Source: Gigaspora rosea (Eukaryota; Glomeromycota; Glomeromycetes; Diversisporales; Gigasporaceae). Taken from it: a stretch of DNA of 64,000 bases. The translations under genes and the position numbers were made by a program. Within the stretch, counting starts at the first letter, position 1. Each line of letters begins with the position of its first letter. The DNA is taken from contig QKWP01000818.1 of NCBI GenBank assembly GCA_003550325.1, positions 102,304 to 166,303 of the forward strand, given 5' to 3'. This document shows, in pieces, positions 23,104-35,200 of the stretch. The notes below the pieces were generated by a model. The model had not been told where the DNA came from. It ran no database searches and was given only the letters and a program-made list of their open reading frames with translations.

Positions 23104-24238
23104 ATGGGAGCAGGGCAATCTAGACCGAAACCAACAGGAAGTAATTTCACGGATATGTTTTTAAACGTGTCTCCCACACAATTCGATGATCTAAATTTAA
23201 TGCCAGTGGATGATAAAATAAATTTAAGACATTGTTTAGTAAGAGAAGTTTTGGATGGAAATTTTCTTGCACCTATTAATGATTTATTAAATAATGAAGC
23301 AAAGATTTTAGAAATAGGGTATGTTTTCATTTTTTATATAAATATAGGTATTAATTTATTCAGAATAGAATAAAATCAAGCTCATCATATATATATATAT
23401 ATATTTTTTTTTTTTCTTTAGTTCCGGTCTTGGAATATGGTGTTGTGATATGGCATCATCGTATAAAAAACCAAGTTTTACCGGTATTGACATGTTCCCT
23501 TACGATTTTCCAACCGTCAAAAATTCAAATGTTCAATTAGAACATTACAATGTATTAAATGGTCTTCCATATGATGACCTTACTTTCGATTATGTGAGCG
23601 TTAGGCTTATGGCAATTGATATACCTGATGATAAATGGCCTGAACTTTTGAATGAATGTGTTAGAGTTCTTAAAGTTAATGGGTGGATTGAAGTAATGGA
23701 TGCAGACGGTGAACCAAATTGTGATGGTCCTTGGACTAAAATTGTAAATAGAGCTAGTAAGTTTTATTTAAATGACTCTTAATTAACTTTAATTAACTTT
23801 TAATTTTTTGACTATCTAAATTAAATCTAAATTAACTCTAATTAACTCTTTATAATTTATTTAGTTCGTGATCATCTAATCTCACGCAAGGTTAGCATCA
23901 ACGTAGCTACTAAACATTATCAAAATCTTCGTTCATTACCTAATTTATCTGACATAACTCACGAATCTCGAATAATGAAAATTGGAAAATGGGGAGGAAA
24001 AATTGGTGAATTAAGTTCACAATATTTTCGAGAACTTTTTAAAGTTTTTTTATTATTATTTGGTAATCAAATAAAATTAAATGGTGAAGGTATTGATGGA
24101 AAGATTAAAGATTTTATAAGAAGAGGAAGAAGAAAAAACATTGATGATTTCTTATCAAGGGTTGAAGTAGAATATGAAACTCACAAAACTTATCTTGTTC
24201 ATCATGTATTTTATGCTCAAAAATTATATCAGTTGTAG
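23104..24238 (+). CDS. SAM-dependent methyltransferase, three exons
   Basis: Exons 23104-23318, 23422-23756 and 23865-24238 join in frame into a 307-residue protein. The introns (103 and 108 bp) have GTATGT..TTTAG and GTAAGT..TTTAG borders. Residues around 69-83 (ILEIGSGLGIWCCDMA, spliced across intron 1) are the glycine-rich motif I that binds S-adenosylmethionine. FDYVSVRLMAI and the helix ending ECVRVLKVNGWIEVMD are the motif II/III region of class I (Methyltransf_11/25-type) enzymes. The start MGAGQS fits an N-myristoylation signal (Gly2, Ser6), suggesting membrane attachment. The C-terminal 120 residues are helical and basic (RRGRRK). The substrate cannot be told. No stop or frameshift is present; flanks are homopolymer-rich, and no promoter motif was identified. 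Confidence 0.9.
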
Positions 24239-24572
24239 TTTAGTTTTTTTTTTTTTAATTTTTATCTTTTTTTTTTTTTTTCGCTTGTTAGTTACTTTAC
24301 TTACTTTATATTTTTTATTATAATTATTTAAAAGCAAAATTAAGGCTAGTTATGAACTTATGGTTTTTTTTTTCTTCTTCTTAGATTCATCACTTCTTAG
24401 ATCCATCACTTCTTAGATCCATGTATTTACGGCTTAGTTATGACGTATATGTACTTCTTAAAGATAATAACATTCCATGATCAAAAATTCCTTTATTTTT
24501 TTTTTTTTAACAATGCATTATATCAATATAGTATGGTATTAGATATTTTTTAAAAGCTACGATTTAACATTT

Positions 24573-24647
24573 TTAAACGTTAGCGTTAACGTTAACGTTA
24601 CGTTATCTTTAATGTTAACGTTACGTTAACTTTAATGTTAACACTAT
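24573..24647. repeat. GTTAACGTTA repeat
   Basis: GTTAGCGTTAACGTTAACGTTACGTTA followed by ATGTTAACGTTACGTTAACTTTAATGTTAAC. GTTAAC is palindromic, so the tract can fold. Confidence 0.8.
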
Positions 24648-27600
24648 TTACAAAAATTTACAATAAAGTAACTAATGAGTGTGATCAATAAAAATGCGAC
24701 TATCTGCTTTTTATTAAACATGAAATATAATTTATTCGTGCAAAAAAAACATTTACAAGTTCTCTAATACTTTTTGCTGTACGAACAATTGTATAGCATT
24801 AAACATGACATACTCTTATTGTCGCCATATTTCTCTTATGGCATATAAAAAAAAATATATATGATATTTACTTTATCGGTTCATGCACTAAAATAAATCA
24901 CACTACATTTAGAATAAAAAATAATACCTACATTACTATAATAAGGTTGTGTTACGGAAATAATTAATGTCTGGTTAATCATGTTCATTAGTTACAGTAC
25001 ATTTCGAACTTTACGTGTTATACAGTTTATGGGTTTTTTTTTAAAATTACGTACAATTACAATTATTTGCTGTATATTAATTACAATTACTGTATACAGT
25101 TACTGTATATCAAGTATATTCTCACATATCATATTCACTTTTTTTTTTTTTTTTTGCCACACAGATTTACAAGTATAATTCTTGGTATTTTTTATAAAAA
25201 TACCTATCGTTATATTTGGTTGTTTGATAATGCAAGCTTCAATTCGTAAATCGTGAAAAAGAATTTATCATTATGTTGTGTCGTGGTTAATTTTTATAAT
25301 TAGTTGTTTGACGAATTTAATAATGTGCGTCTAATTATTACTTTATATATCTTTATATATCTTTATAGGCTTATTCCTTAAATTCTATGCAAGTACAGCA
25401 TGTACTTACCAGATATGCACTGTCCTGTACTGTACGTACAGTATGTTACATATGTTGTGTACTATATCAGATATAATGCTGTAATGTATCATGTAAATCA
25501 AAATATATGTATTATAGTATCCCATATGATTAATTCTTTGTGCAACAATAACGAAAATCTATAGTAAATTTCCAAATTAATAAAAAATCGTCAAATACTA
25601 TGTAAGTTATGGAAGAAATACTGTTGAAAGTTAGTGGTTTTTCTATATGATTTCAAATCATATCTCTCCCATAAATTACATACTAATTTGTTTAGAAATT
25701 TTATTCAATTACTCAATAAGATTTCAATAAGACTCAATAAGATTTATTATTTTAAAAAATCGATTTTTTTTTTAAAAAAAAAATTCTATAGATTTTCGCG
25801 ATTGTTACACGAAAATATTATTCAAATCGATATATACATATATTTGATTTACATAGTACAACTTTTTTTCTAATTGCAGTTCTTTTAAGGAGAATGTGGA
25901 ATTTTTAGAGAATTTTAGAAGACTGTTTTAATTAATGTGTTCGAAGCAAATTTAATAATATCTGTATACTGTATATTAATTTGTATTTAAATTCTATATT
26001 ACAGTATTAGGTTATGTATATATATTCATTATTATAAATATACTTAACCGTATATTTGTTTTTAGACATTGATATTGTACGTGTACGTCTAAACATTATC
26101 TGCTATTATTTCTTTTTTTAATTATGCTATACAAAAAAAGTGATAAAAAAAAACAATAGATTGATAGATATATATAATGTGTATATATATACTGTATATA
26201 TAAAAAAAATTATATATACATAATATATAAGTTATATATAAATATATATATATGTATAATATATATATAAAATAAATCAATAAATTTATAGAGTCCCTAA
26301 CATTTTTTATAAAGTATTACAGTATTATTACGGGTTATTTTAGGAATAGGCACTATATTTTAAATAAAACCTTATACGTAAAACATTTAACGTTTGTGAT
26401 TTTGTTCAAATTTGCCGGATTATATTTTATCTTCTTAAACAGTGTTACCTGTCTCGGGGGTTATGTAACTTTTGATCTTTGTGTATTGTATTCATATACG
26501 TGTATATAAATATATAAATATATATATATATATAATATATACTAAAATGTATTAATTTATCGTTATATGATAAATATTATTATTCCGATTCTAGGTAATA
26601 CATAACGTCAGATAATATTACAAACTAACATCTAGGTGATTTCCAGGTAATCCAAGGTAGTATTCAGGTAGTATCCAGGTAAATATTTCAGGGCATGTAC
26701 GTACGAAATAACATTTCAGGGGTTATTTATCAATCTCGCGTAATTTGCTAATATTGGGATTTACTGCTAATTTTCAAAAAGTTTATTAGGCTGCATCATT
26801 TAAATATCGAATGTAGTTAGATCAAAAGTTTATTATTTAAAAAAATTGAATGTGGTTAGTTCAAAAAATTTTATAATTTAATCATCTTACGTATAAGTTT
26901 TTGCCAAGATTAAAGTTTAAACTAAAATAAATCTTCGTGATAGTCGTTTCCGAGAATATCTAATATCTTGAAGTGGGAAAAATTATCTTTAAAGTGGGAA
27001 ATATTTTTTAGGTGACATAACCAACAAGTTTTTATTCATCATCTACAAATTTGAAGATATTTAAAAATTTGGTTTACGCTTTTTTTTGATTATATTGATC
27101 TGTATTAGTTAATCATTTACCGGTATATCTGATATAATCAGTTTTTAGGTTAAACTCATTATCACATGACCTACTTGACAAGAAGTTGTTTTAAACTTAT
27201 AACGTTAAATAGATATGCATTTAACAATTAAATTGGTCTTACATACATTTTTTAAAAATTGATTAATTAATAAAAATAATATTTTATCATTTATGTGATC
27301 TACTCAAAAATGTATTATTGGTCGTTAAAAACCAATAAAATTTTAATGAAACTATAAAAAAAAAAAAAGTTGATCTTTAGTATAGGTGATATATAAAAGT
27401 ATGCTTATTATACAATTATAATCCAATATATATATATATAAATTAACTATTTTGAACTAATTTTAAGCAAGTTTATAAATGGTTAGGGTCTGGATTAGGG
27501 TTTAAATTAACTCAAATTAGTTGGTTTTATATATTATAATCTTATAATAATTATATATGTCCATTTATACTATTGTACTAAAGAAATTCCTAAAAAAAAA

Positions 27601-27699
27601 AAAAAAATTTGATCTTGAAACATGTCTAATTAAGTCCTAATAATAAACGTGAAAGTTGATACTCAAGTAATCCAAAAGGTTTTTAGGGTAGAAATTAAA

Positions 27700-27738
27700 G
27701 AAATGAATGAAATGAATGAAATGAAGGAAATGAAGGAA
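27700..27738. repeat. Short tandem repeat ATGAATGAA/ATGAAGGAA
   Basis: Four units of a 9-bp motif. Confidence 0.8.
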
Positions 27739-28559
27739 CCAATACGCTCAAAAAAAAAAAAAAATAAGTGATATGCGACTGATTTGATTTGCATTGACCA
27801 ACCGTGTCACTTGGAAGACCCATCGGTCATTTCATTATCACCTGCGAAAGTCCCTCCCAAAAAAAGAGATCCAAATAAAGTTGCGTAGAAGAATAAGTAT
27901 TAGAAGGTAGAAGGAATAAACAGAAAAAAAAGATTATCAATTACCTGTTACCGTTAAGATTAACTCCTTTATAATTTTACGATTTTTAGATCATTATCGT
28001 TCCTCATAAGGAAAATATATCACTATCTCAGATTTGAGATCTTTTTAAAGGTCACGCTCTTTATTGTATGTTACGCATGTACACACGTGACTTTATATAT
28101 CCAATCAATAAAAAAAAATGTCGAGAAGCAATCTTTACCTATAATCTATCCTATAACTTCGACCTTAACTGCGTGATAACATGAGTACGATGCTCTAACA
28201 ATCACATTTATTTACTAAACAGTTAACGAATAAACTATCCTTTTTTCTGATTGATTCGACTAAAGATTATACCTGTATTACATAACAATTATTGGTGCAA
28301 TCCAAGTTTAAAAACCTATCAAAAATTTCTTATAAAGCTTATAAAGGTAATAAGAAAAAGTTCGAATGTATTTGATATTATGAAAATCTATACTATATAT
28401 ATATATATGTATATATGTACATATATATATATATATACTAGAATACGTATCTCGAGAATCGAAATCCATTAATAATAATTTCTTTGGTTAGATACAAAAC
28501 AAGCGACATAATTTAAAATTTTAAGTTTCTTTGTATACATTAGATATTTATGCTTTATG

Positions 28560-28827
28560 ATGTTCTCAAACATTTCTCCTAATGTGATTGACTAAAGATA
28601 GAGATAGTCATAAAGTACAAAAGTACTACAAGTACTATATACGATTTAATTGAAGCGAAAAAACAGATTAAATTTTAGCCAATCAGAATACCTTTACGAT
28701 AAAAAGATAGTCCCTTAACTATCTTTTTTTTTTTTTCGTGATGATAAACTCGCTTGACTGGCTAAACTATCTTCCATTAATTAAAAATTTGGGCTACAAC
28801 CTATTCATTTAGGTACTTGAGAACACC
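28560..28827. mobile_element. MITE-like repeat, copy 1 of 2
   Basis: The ends TGTTCTCAAACATTT and GTACTTGAGAACAC are inverted over about 12 bp. A diverged copy at 29796-30086 shares CTCTTAATGTGAT, AAATTTTAGCCAATCA, AAAGATAGTC..ACTATCTTTTT, CGTGAT-ATGA-CTC-CTTGAC and CCATTAATTAAAAATT in the same order. The AAAGATAGT/ACTATCTTT block makes a hairpin at 28703-28730. Confidence 0.75.
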
Positions 28828-29185
28828 CTTAATATTTACTTTATGTGCAGTACTGTATGATAATATCTTTAGTACATTGTTTTTTGTATCAGTTTTCACA
28901 TTATCTATCGTTTCAAAAATTCTATATTTGTTTTTTGTAATAATTATTGATACGATAATATTAATTTGTAATTTTAGATTTCTAAAAATATTTTTCTGCA
29001 TTTAATAGAAAAAGGGGTGATTTATTTTTAGATCTTTAAAAAAAAAAAAAAAAAAAAACTTTAGAAAAAATGCATTTTGTTTGATTACAAACATCGATCA
29101 ATGCAAATTCCAAACTCAGAACATCTTAAATTCGAATTGCATCGATCAAAAGTTGTATCCCACATATTGCTTATAAATTTTTTTG
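28828..29185. other. AT-rich DNA, no gene seen
   Basis: ORFs on both strands (28801-29001, 28817-29005) overlap each other and have no motif. A poly-A run lies at 29040-29059. Confidence 0.5.
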
Positions 29186-29197
29186 GCGGCAAAAAAA

Positions 29198-29312
29198 CGT
29201 AATAAGTGATTAAGTTTTATAATCAGCCAATCGGGTTTCAATTATGTATGTTTAAATAATTTATTTAATTGATTGGCTGACTTTAATGTTAAAATCTTAT
29301 CTATACGTAATA
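29198..29312. repeat. Small imperfect inverted repeat
   Basis: ACGTAATAAG..TTTTATAATCAGCCAATC on the left pairs with GATTGGCTGACTTTAATGTT..CTATACGTAATA on the right, with several mismatches. MITE-like but short. Confidence 0.5.
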
Positions 29313-29795
29313 AATTTTTTTAACAAAGAAATTTTCTAATTAATGTTATATACGTAATGATAAATTATGTAAATATTTTTTTTTTTATATGATTAAACTT
29401 TTACACTCACCCTGGTACTTTATTACTTACATAAATAAAAAGGGATACGCAATTAATAATGCATTTTAAAAAAGTCTTTTATCGATATTTAATATCTCCA
29501 TTTATATCTCCATTTACTGTATTTTAATAATATTTTACTTTTTAATCCACTTGGTGAGTACGTATAGGAATTACATATTTTCATTTAAATTTAAGAGTCA
29601 CATAAATAATATGAAATGGAATTAATTAAAAAAAAAAATTACATTTTAAAATTTAAAAAGTTTATACGTACAGTACATTGCATAAAGGTTGGACAATCGA
29701 AATGATTGAAAAAGCATAGGTACGACTGGTCATGTGATTGGAAGAATGCCGGCTAGCCAAAGGTGTCGGAAATAAATTCAATTAAAAGACTTTTA

Positions 29796-30086
29796 AGTGT
29801 GCTCTCAAGTATCTCTCTTAATGTGATTTGCTAGTTATAGAGATCGTGCACAAGTACTAATATTAATTGAAGTAAGCCTTACGGTAATTTTGCCAAAGTT
29901 CATTTTGCGAAATGCAAATATTAAATTTTAGCCAATCAACCCAATCAACGCAACTATGTGATAAAAAAAGATAGTCTCTGACCATCTTTTTTTTGATCGT
30001 GATAATGAACTCACTTGACCGAATAATTTATTTTCCACTAATTAAAAATTGTGCTCCGACCTATTAAATGAGAAATTTGAGCGGAG
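29796..30086. mobile_element. MITE-like repeat, copy 2 of 2
   Basis: Same block order as 28560-28827 (see there), with an internal addition (GTAAGCCTTACGGTAATTTTG) and a weak right end (TTGAGCGGAG). Divergence from copy 1 is high, so both are old. Confidence 0.7.
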
Positions 30087-30184
30087 TAATATTTGATCCG
30101 AGTAATTTGATCTGAAACGATTATATGCTCCCTGGAAAAATTAGCAAGTGGGATTGCGTGTAACAATAAAATGAATGTCAGCCG

Positions 30185-30376
30185 GTGGTTTCACGTCTGT
30201 TCGAAGCAGGCCAGCTGTTAAATAGGAAAATGGCAGAATCAGGACTACCATGTGTGGTGGGAAGGTGGATCGAGAAAAAAGATACGGTTATGATGCTTGA
30301 TTGTGTTGAAAGGGGAAAAAGTGTTGCAAGCGAGATACAGTATTGGTCTCTTCTTTATATATTGGTGACTTTTTAG
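30185..30376 (+). pseudogene. Short coding-like fragment, unidentified
   Basis: Codon use and composition are more gene-like than the surroundings; the frame is open from about 30176 and reads MVSRLFEAGQLLNRKMAESG ... GRWIEKKDTVMML. It ends at a TAG near 30374 after losing gene-like character (ILVTF). No motif is recognised. It may be one exon or a transposed fragment of a host gene. Confidence 0.35.
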
Positions 30377-30786
30377 TTACGTAACTTTATTTCGCATGAA
30401 ATTCTTGCAATCAGAACACCGAAAATTAAGAATCCATAAGAAAGCTCATTCATAATTTTGAGCGATATCCAGAGTAAACCAAAAATTTGGGGTCTTAGAA
30501 AATTGGTTTATAATCCATAAATTTGGTCAGAATCTATACATTTGGCCAAAATTATATCGGAAATTACGGTAAGGTAGACCGAGCATCAGAGTCACTCTGA
30601 AAGAAATTAATTCCTACAATAATTCTTTATTACAATCGTGACTTTACAACTTTATGATCAGGTTACTTACATTTACAAATATTATTTAACGAGCTGCGAA
30701 ATCGATAATTTTGAATATATCTGATATTACCTCAGGCAGTAGTATCATCGAACTTGGTGCAGGGCAAGAATAAAAATATTGCATAT
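30377..30786. other. No gene seen
   Basis: AT-rich, with the repeated phrase aaattTGGtCagAATcTata/AATTTGGCCAAAATTATA near 30515-30560 and no coding frame. Confidence 0.5.
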
Positions 30787-31054
30787 AGTCAACTCTCTTT
30801 ATGCTGAACTAAACTATTATTATTAAGAAAAATAATTTTAAAAATCCATTTAGATTAATGATCAATTTAAAATGTTCTGTTTTACAGTCAACTCTATAAA
30901 GAACTGTTGACTCTGGAAAAAAAAAGTTCGTTATAGAAAATTACTTTGTTTTTATTAAGAAACCGTAACTCTTTTTTATAATGAACCATTATGAAATTTT
31001 AAAATTTTGAATTCTTTATACTGTATTCAGAGTTCGTTATATCCAGAGTTGACT
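30787..31054. mobile_element. Tc1/mariner-like MITE, TA target
   Basis: The ends AGTCAACTCTCTTTAT (30787-) and TATATCCAGAGTTGACT (-31054) are inverted and flanked by TA on each side (CATA / ATAT). An internal second pair (AGTCAACTCTATAAAGAAC at 30895 and GTTGACTCTGG at 30916) suggests a nested or rearranged copy. Non-coding, 268 bp. Confidence 0.78.
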
Positions 31055-31269
31055 ATATATCTTAGGGGCTGTAATATTAATTCTCATTTTGTTATAAACC
31101 TATGTAATATTTCAGTAGTCCCTTTAAGCGCAGGGTATTTTCCTTAATACCGTGCCCTTAATCGCGATTTTTAAAAAATATTCATGATGCAGCTAATTTA
31201 ATATATATACTGTATATATCTGATATCAGATCATTACGTAAAGCACAGATTATTCTCAATAATCTGGAA

Positions 31270-32047
31270 AAATGAAAAATACCACTTATTATGCTCTTGA
31301 TTTTTTGAAAAAACATGAACATTATATCATCTTTGGGAACTTTTTCAAATATTAAACTTGTTGGTCTCTGTGGCACTTATGAAGACAGTATAGATCTTAT
31401 CATAAAGATAAAAGTTCCTCAATTGGGAACTTTAATAGGAAAGATAGCGCCAACTTTATCTGTCGTTTCCAAGAAAAAGCGAAGAATCCCGGTGATACGT
31501 TTCTAATTGATATCGATAGGAGCAACCACCCTGAAAAGTTGCTACCATTTAAAACAGAGTTTGCAATGAATGGATTAAAGATCACAATGTTATTTTTTGA
31601 TCTACCATTTATTAATCATAATAATTTTACAATATGTATATATCACACCAGTAAATACAAATTATAATATGCAAAAAAATTTTTTGTCGTTAGGGTCAGG
31701 GTTAGAGTTCGTGTTAGGGTTAGGGTTAGTATATACCAAAATTTTGCAAGGAATTTTTTTTTTAGAACGTGAAGATAGGTTTCTTAGACAGAATTTTTTG
31801 ATATAGACAATTTTTGAAGAAAACACATTTTTTCGAAAAATTCGGGTTACACTTGATCTTCACATTACACAAATTTCATGAATTTTGATTGACCAAAACA
31901 CATGTGGTGTTGAACACCATTGGTGTGCTTTATCAACGTTCTAATTTTATTATTTTTCAACCTATAATGAAGGTGATAAAACGTATTATCGGTCCAAGAA
32001 AAGATCAAATATTGGAACTTTTAGTCCTTAATGATATCAATAACAAA
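31270..32047 (+). pseudogene. Broken host-like gene split by a MITE
   Basis: Three coding-like blocks lie in order on the + strand. One at 31315-31460 includes KLVGLCGTYEDSIDLI. One about 31443-31620 in another frame includes FICRFQEKAKNPGDTFLIDI and SNHPEKLLPFKTEFAMNGLK. After the MITE at 31630-31941, one reads FQPIMKVIKRIIGPRKDQI and ends at TAA near 32047. At least one frameshift separates the first two. The family is not certain; the layout resembles the F-box/LRR-type proteins common in these fungi, but no domain can be asserted. Confidence 0.5.
31630..31941. mobile_element. MITE family T (copy 2), inverted, 8-bp TSD
   Basis: Reverse-complement copy of 8063-8394 (shared CAATATGTATATATCACACC, AAATTTTGCAAGGAATTTTT, TTGATCTTCACATTAC, GGTGTTGAACACCA). 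It is flanked by an 8-bp direct repeat TAATTTTA at 31622-31629 and 31942-31949. The central tract 31685-31730 is TTAGGG-rich (GTTAGGGTTAGGGTTAGTA). One end lacks the 16 bp between two CCAGT words that copy 1 keeps. Confidence 0.88.
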
Positions 32048-32253
32048 TAAATTCCAAATCGACCAAATCAACGTGAAAGAAAGTAAAATTATTCGATTTA
32101 TTTGATTTGCATATTCTTTATAAATATAATAAAGCAGAAACTATACGAAATTCGTTTAGCTCTGTAACAACATTGTTCAAATAAATAAACCTAGATTATA
32201 CTTGAATATAAGTAAAAGCATAAAGATCCGTCTCAACGACTTTCGTAAAAAAA

Positions 32254-32469
32254 TTGTTTATTAAAAAACTCTTGCAACCAATGGTAACATTTTTCTACAA
32301 TTTTCGATTAAAATTGAATCATGGGTCGATAAATGTCTTGAATTATAATTTAAAGTCACAAATAAGATTCAGTTTATGGCACACAACTTGGATGTGGATC
32401 GAATCTTTTTCACAAGGTAATTTTGATTTATTCCAATATATCATTACGGTGGATTTTGTAATCCCCTAA
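32254..32469 (+). other. Possible exon remnant, unidentified
   Basis: A 71-codon frame (NFRLKLNHGSINVLN, LWHTTWMWIESFSQG) is more gene-like than its flanks. It may run into an intron at CACAAG|GTAATTTTGA (near 32418) with an acceptor AATTAG near 32480, but no downstream exon was found. Confidence 0.3.
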
Positions 32470-32479
32470 ATTTAATTAG

Positions 32480-33908
32480 GTTTAGGGCTTTAAATTTGAG
32501 ATCAGATTTTAAAAATGAATAATGCAATAGTTTAACAATTTAAATTCCAAGAATCTCGCCGTAATGTTTCTTGTAAAGTTAGAAACATGCCTAAAAATTT
32601 GGACCGAAACAGATCGGTCTTAAACCGGACTGAATAAGAATTGGTCTATTAGATCAGATTATGAAACTTGGTCTGGTTTATGGTCAGTTACTGGACCTAT
32701 CCCTATCTCAATTTGAAGAATTTACTCATATTATTAAGCACAACATTATATTTCATCATTCTATTTCATCACATTGAAAACTTTACGTTTTAATTATCAC
32801 TAAATCACTTGATTAAGGAAAGATCTGAAATACTGTATAACATCTATAGACATAAAATATTTTTTACTATCAATTTTTGGCATGGGCATAACTAATTTAC
32901 AAATTGAAAATTTATAAGTATTTAAATACGTGAGTACACAACTGGTTATATTTTTCAATTGCTAACGTTAAGTTTAAGATACCATTTTTTAGACAGGTTG
33001 TATTTTTTTTTTTGTCAGAGTTTCTATCACGCAGACAAGGTTTTTTTTCTAACACCTATAATCAGAGTTGTCATTGGACAATGTCAAAAAAATTTATAAA
33101 ACTATTTGTCCAATAAATTTTTGATTGATTCAATAATAATATATCAAGAAAAGACTTTATGTAAATGTTCTTGTACAAATATCACTTTTAGTTATATACT
33201 ATATACACTATTTGATGGTTTATAAGCAATTTTAAAACATCTAAAGATTTAAATCAATTTAATATATAAAAATGAATAATTTCAAGTATATATAAATTAG
33301 TAAATAAATATTTTTAGATGGAATATAACAGTGTAGTGGTCGCGTAGTATTTGGCATTTGGTAAGGGTATGTTGACATGTATAGGAATTCGAAGGAGGGT
33401 TCAGGATCGTGTATGATGGGTGCAGTGATGTATGATTACCGAGATGAGGTAGTTAAATAAATTAGTTAAATAAATTAATTAATCACGAAATGTGAATATA
33501 ATCAATACATAAATTAGAATAAGGGTAACACAAATAAGTAATCGAGTATTGTGTGAGCAATCATGTATGCAAAATGTAGTAAAATAAATAAGAGAAAGAT
33601 ATTAAGCAGTTCTTTTAGTACAATAAAGTATAAAGTATTGTTTTAGCAACGAAACTTGTAGAGAAGCGTGTGACAAGTGCCATGCGAAATAATAAATTAA
33701 TATACACATCTGAGTTAGATATTAGAAACTTTTAGTACTATTAACACTTTGACACTTTGACATGTAGTAGTGTATAAAAGAGAGTTAATGCCTAATATAA
33801 ATTTATTATGTTCAATCAAATTGTTTGGACAAATCGGACATTGTCCAAATGTCCAAATTGTCCAAATTGTCGAAATGTTCAATACATTCAAGTAACATCT
33901 CTGCCTAT
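32480..33908. other. AT-rich DNA, no gene seen
   Basis: Contains a GGTCTTAAACCGGAC/GGTCTGGTTTATGG patch near 32610-32690 and a short GTCCAAAT/GTCCAAATT tandem near 33835-33872, just before the LTR. No coding frame. Confidence 0.5.
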
Positions 33909-34599
33909 TGTTATATTTGTATAATTTTAGTATCATTTTAAAATATTAGTATTAGGAAAGTATCATAGAAATATTAAGAATAGTATAAATTTTATCGAAG
34001 TAATCAAATCTATAGTATTAGTTTTATTAGGAAAACTTTTCTCCATTCTCAAAAGGAGTTATTTTCATTAATAACTTGTTATTATAACTCGTTATCATAA
34101 CTTATTATTATAACTCGTTATTATAGCTCGTTATCATATCTCATTATCATAACTCGTTATTATATCTCATTATTTTATCTTGTTATTATATCTCATTATA
34201 GAGAAAATCCTAAGTTTTTACAGATATATAAATCCTGCCTTTTCTCCAAGGCAGAGCAGGTTCTGTCCTTTAATTCTTTTCATTTATAAAAAATATTTGT
34301 ACTTAAAAATCTTATATTTAATAAACTGATCTTATCCTATAAAAATATAAAGCCATCGCCTTTATATTCTTTGATCCTTTATCCATTGTATAAAGGACCT
34401 TTATTTTCTTGGTTGTTTATTTATTTGGTTGAATTATTATCCTCTTTTATTCCTTGTCGACATATTATCTTCTTTAGTATTATTAACCTTGGATTTATTT
34501 TCTTCTATTATTAACTTCTTTGATATTGTATACATTTCTTACCCTCTTACATGTTAAGTCAAGTGATATAGTTTCTTGCCTAAAAGTTACTATATTGCA
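33909..34599 (+). repeat. 5' LTR of the Gypsy element
   Basis: 691 bp, TG...CA ends. It contains a degenerate array of about 13-bp units (ATAACTCGTTATT) at 34065-34200, a GTATAAAGGAC stretch near 34390 and a T-rich 3' part. The partner at 44563-45251 differs by scattered substitutions and small changes in the array. Confidence 0.93.
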
Positions 34600-34601
34600 G
34601 T

Positions 34602-34622
34602 TTTGGCGACGACGACAGGACC
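34602..34622 (+). other. Candidate primer-binding site
   Basis: TTTTGGCGACGACGACAGG begins two to three bases after the 5' LTR, the position of the tRNA primer-binding site. The GC-rich TGGCGACGACG stands out from its context. The matching tRNA was not determined. Confidence 0.5.
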
Positions 34623-35200
34623 TATAACTTTTTGTGTCTGTGATTTCCAATCTATTTTTTTTTTTTAAAAAACCTATTGTATTTGTGATTTTTAAATTTT
34701 TATATCAGTTTAGTTTTTGGATTAAATTATTTTTGATTAAATTTTTTTTTTTGAATTATACTTTCTTATACAGTTGCAACTTTTTCTTCTAAGTCTCTTT
34801 ATTTTCTTTCTTTTTTCTTTTCTTTTTTTTCTTATTTTCTTTTAAATTTTCTTTATTCCTTTTAGCTAGCTACATCAAACTATTTTAAAAAAATTTTCTT
34901 TAGCCCTTCTTATTTTGTAACACAAAGCTTCTTTTGAATTACATGAAAATCATTTTTAGTTACAAGAAGCTTAAAATACTCGTACTAGTCAGAATTATAT
35001 AGATCTTTGATTTTTGAGTAATGTTATACAAAACAAAATTTTGTAGTATAGGAGTTCTATTTTATATTATATACTACACTATAACTAGTTTCTTGAAATA
35101 TTAGTTAAATCCTAGCTTACTATTATTATTTATTATCAAAGTTCTTTAATTTCTTTATATTTTCTCTTGTATATATTAATATTAACCTCGTACTTGCTAT

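Larger units (their letters stand above)
24239..28558. other. AT-rich intergenic DNA, no gene supported
   Basis: Frames at 24981-25178, 25634-25873 and 28251-28472 are Ile/Tyr/Phe-rich translations of AT-rich DNA. Contents noted: a GTTAACGTTA repeat at 24573-24645, TA-rich microsatellites near 26170-26270 and 26500-26540, repeated CAGGTAGTATC words near 26640-26690, an ATGAATGAA repeat near 27700, and a short telomere-like stretch at 27480-27510. Confidence 0.5.

Noticed and set aside
23028-23330. Minus-strand 100-codon ORF opposite methyltransferase exon 1
   Set aside because: Shadow frame; the + strand shows motif I and consistent splicing.
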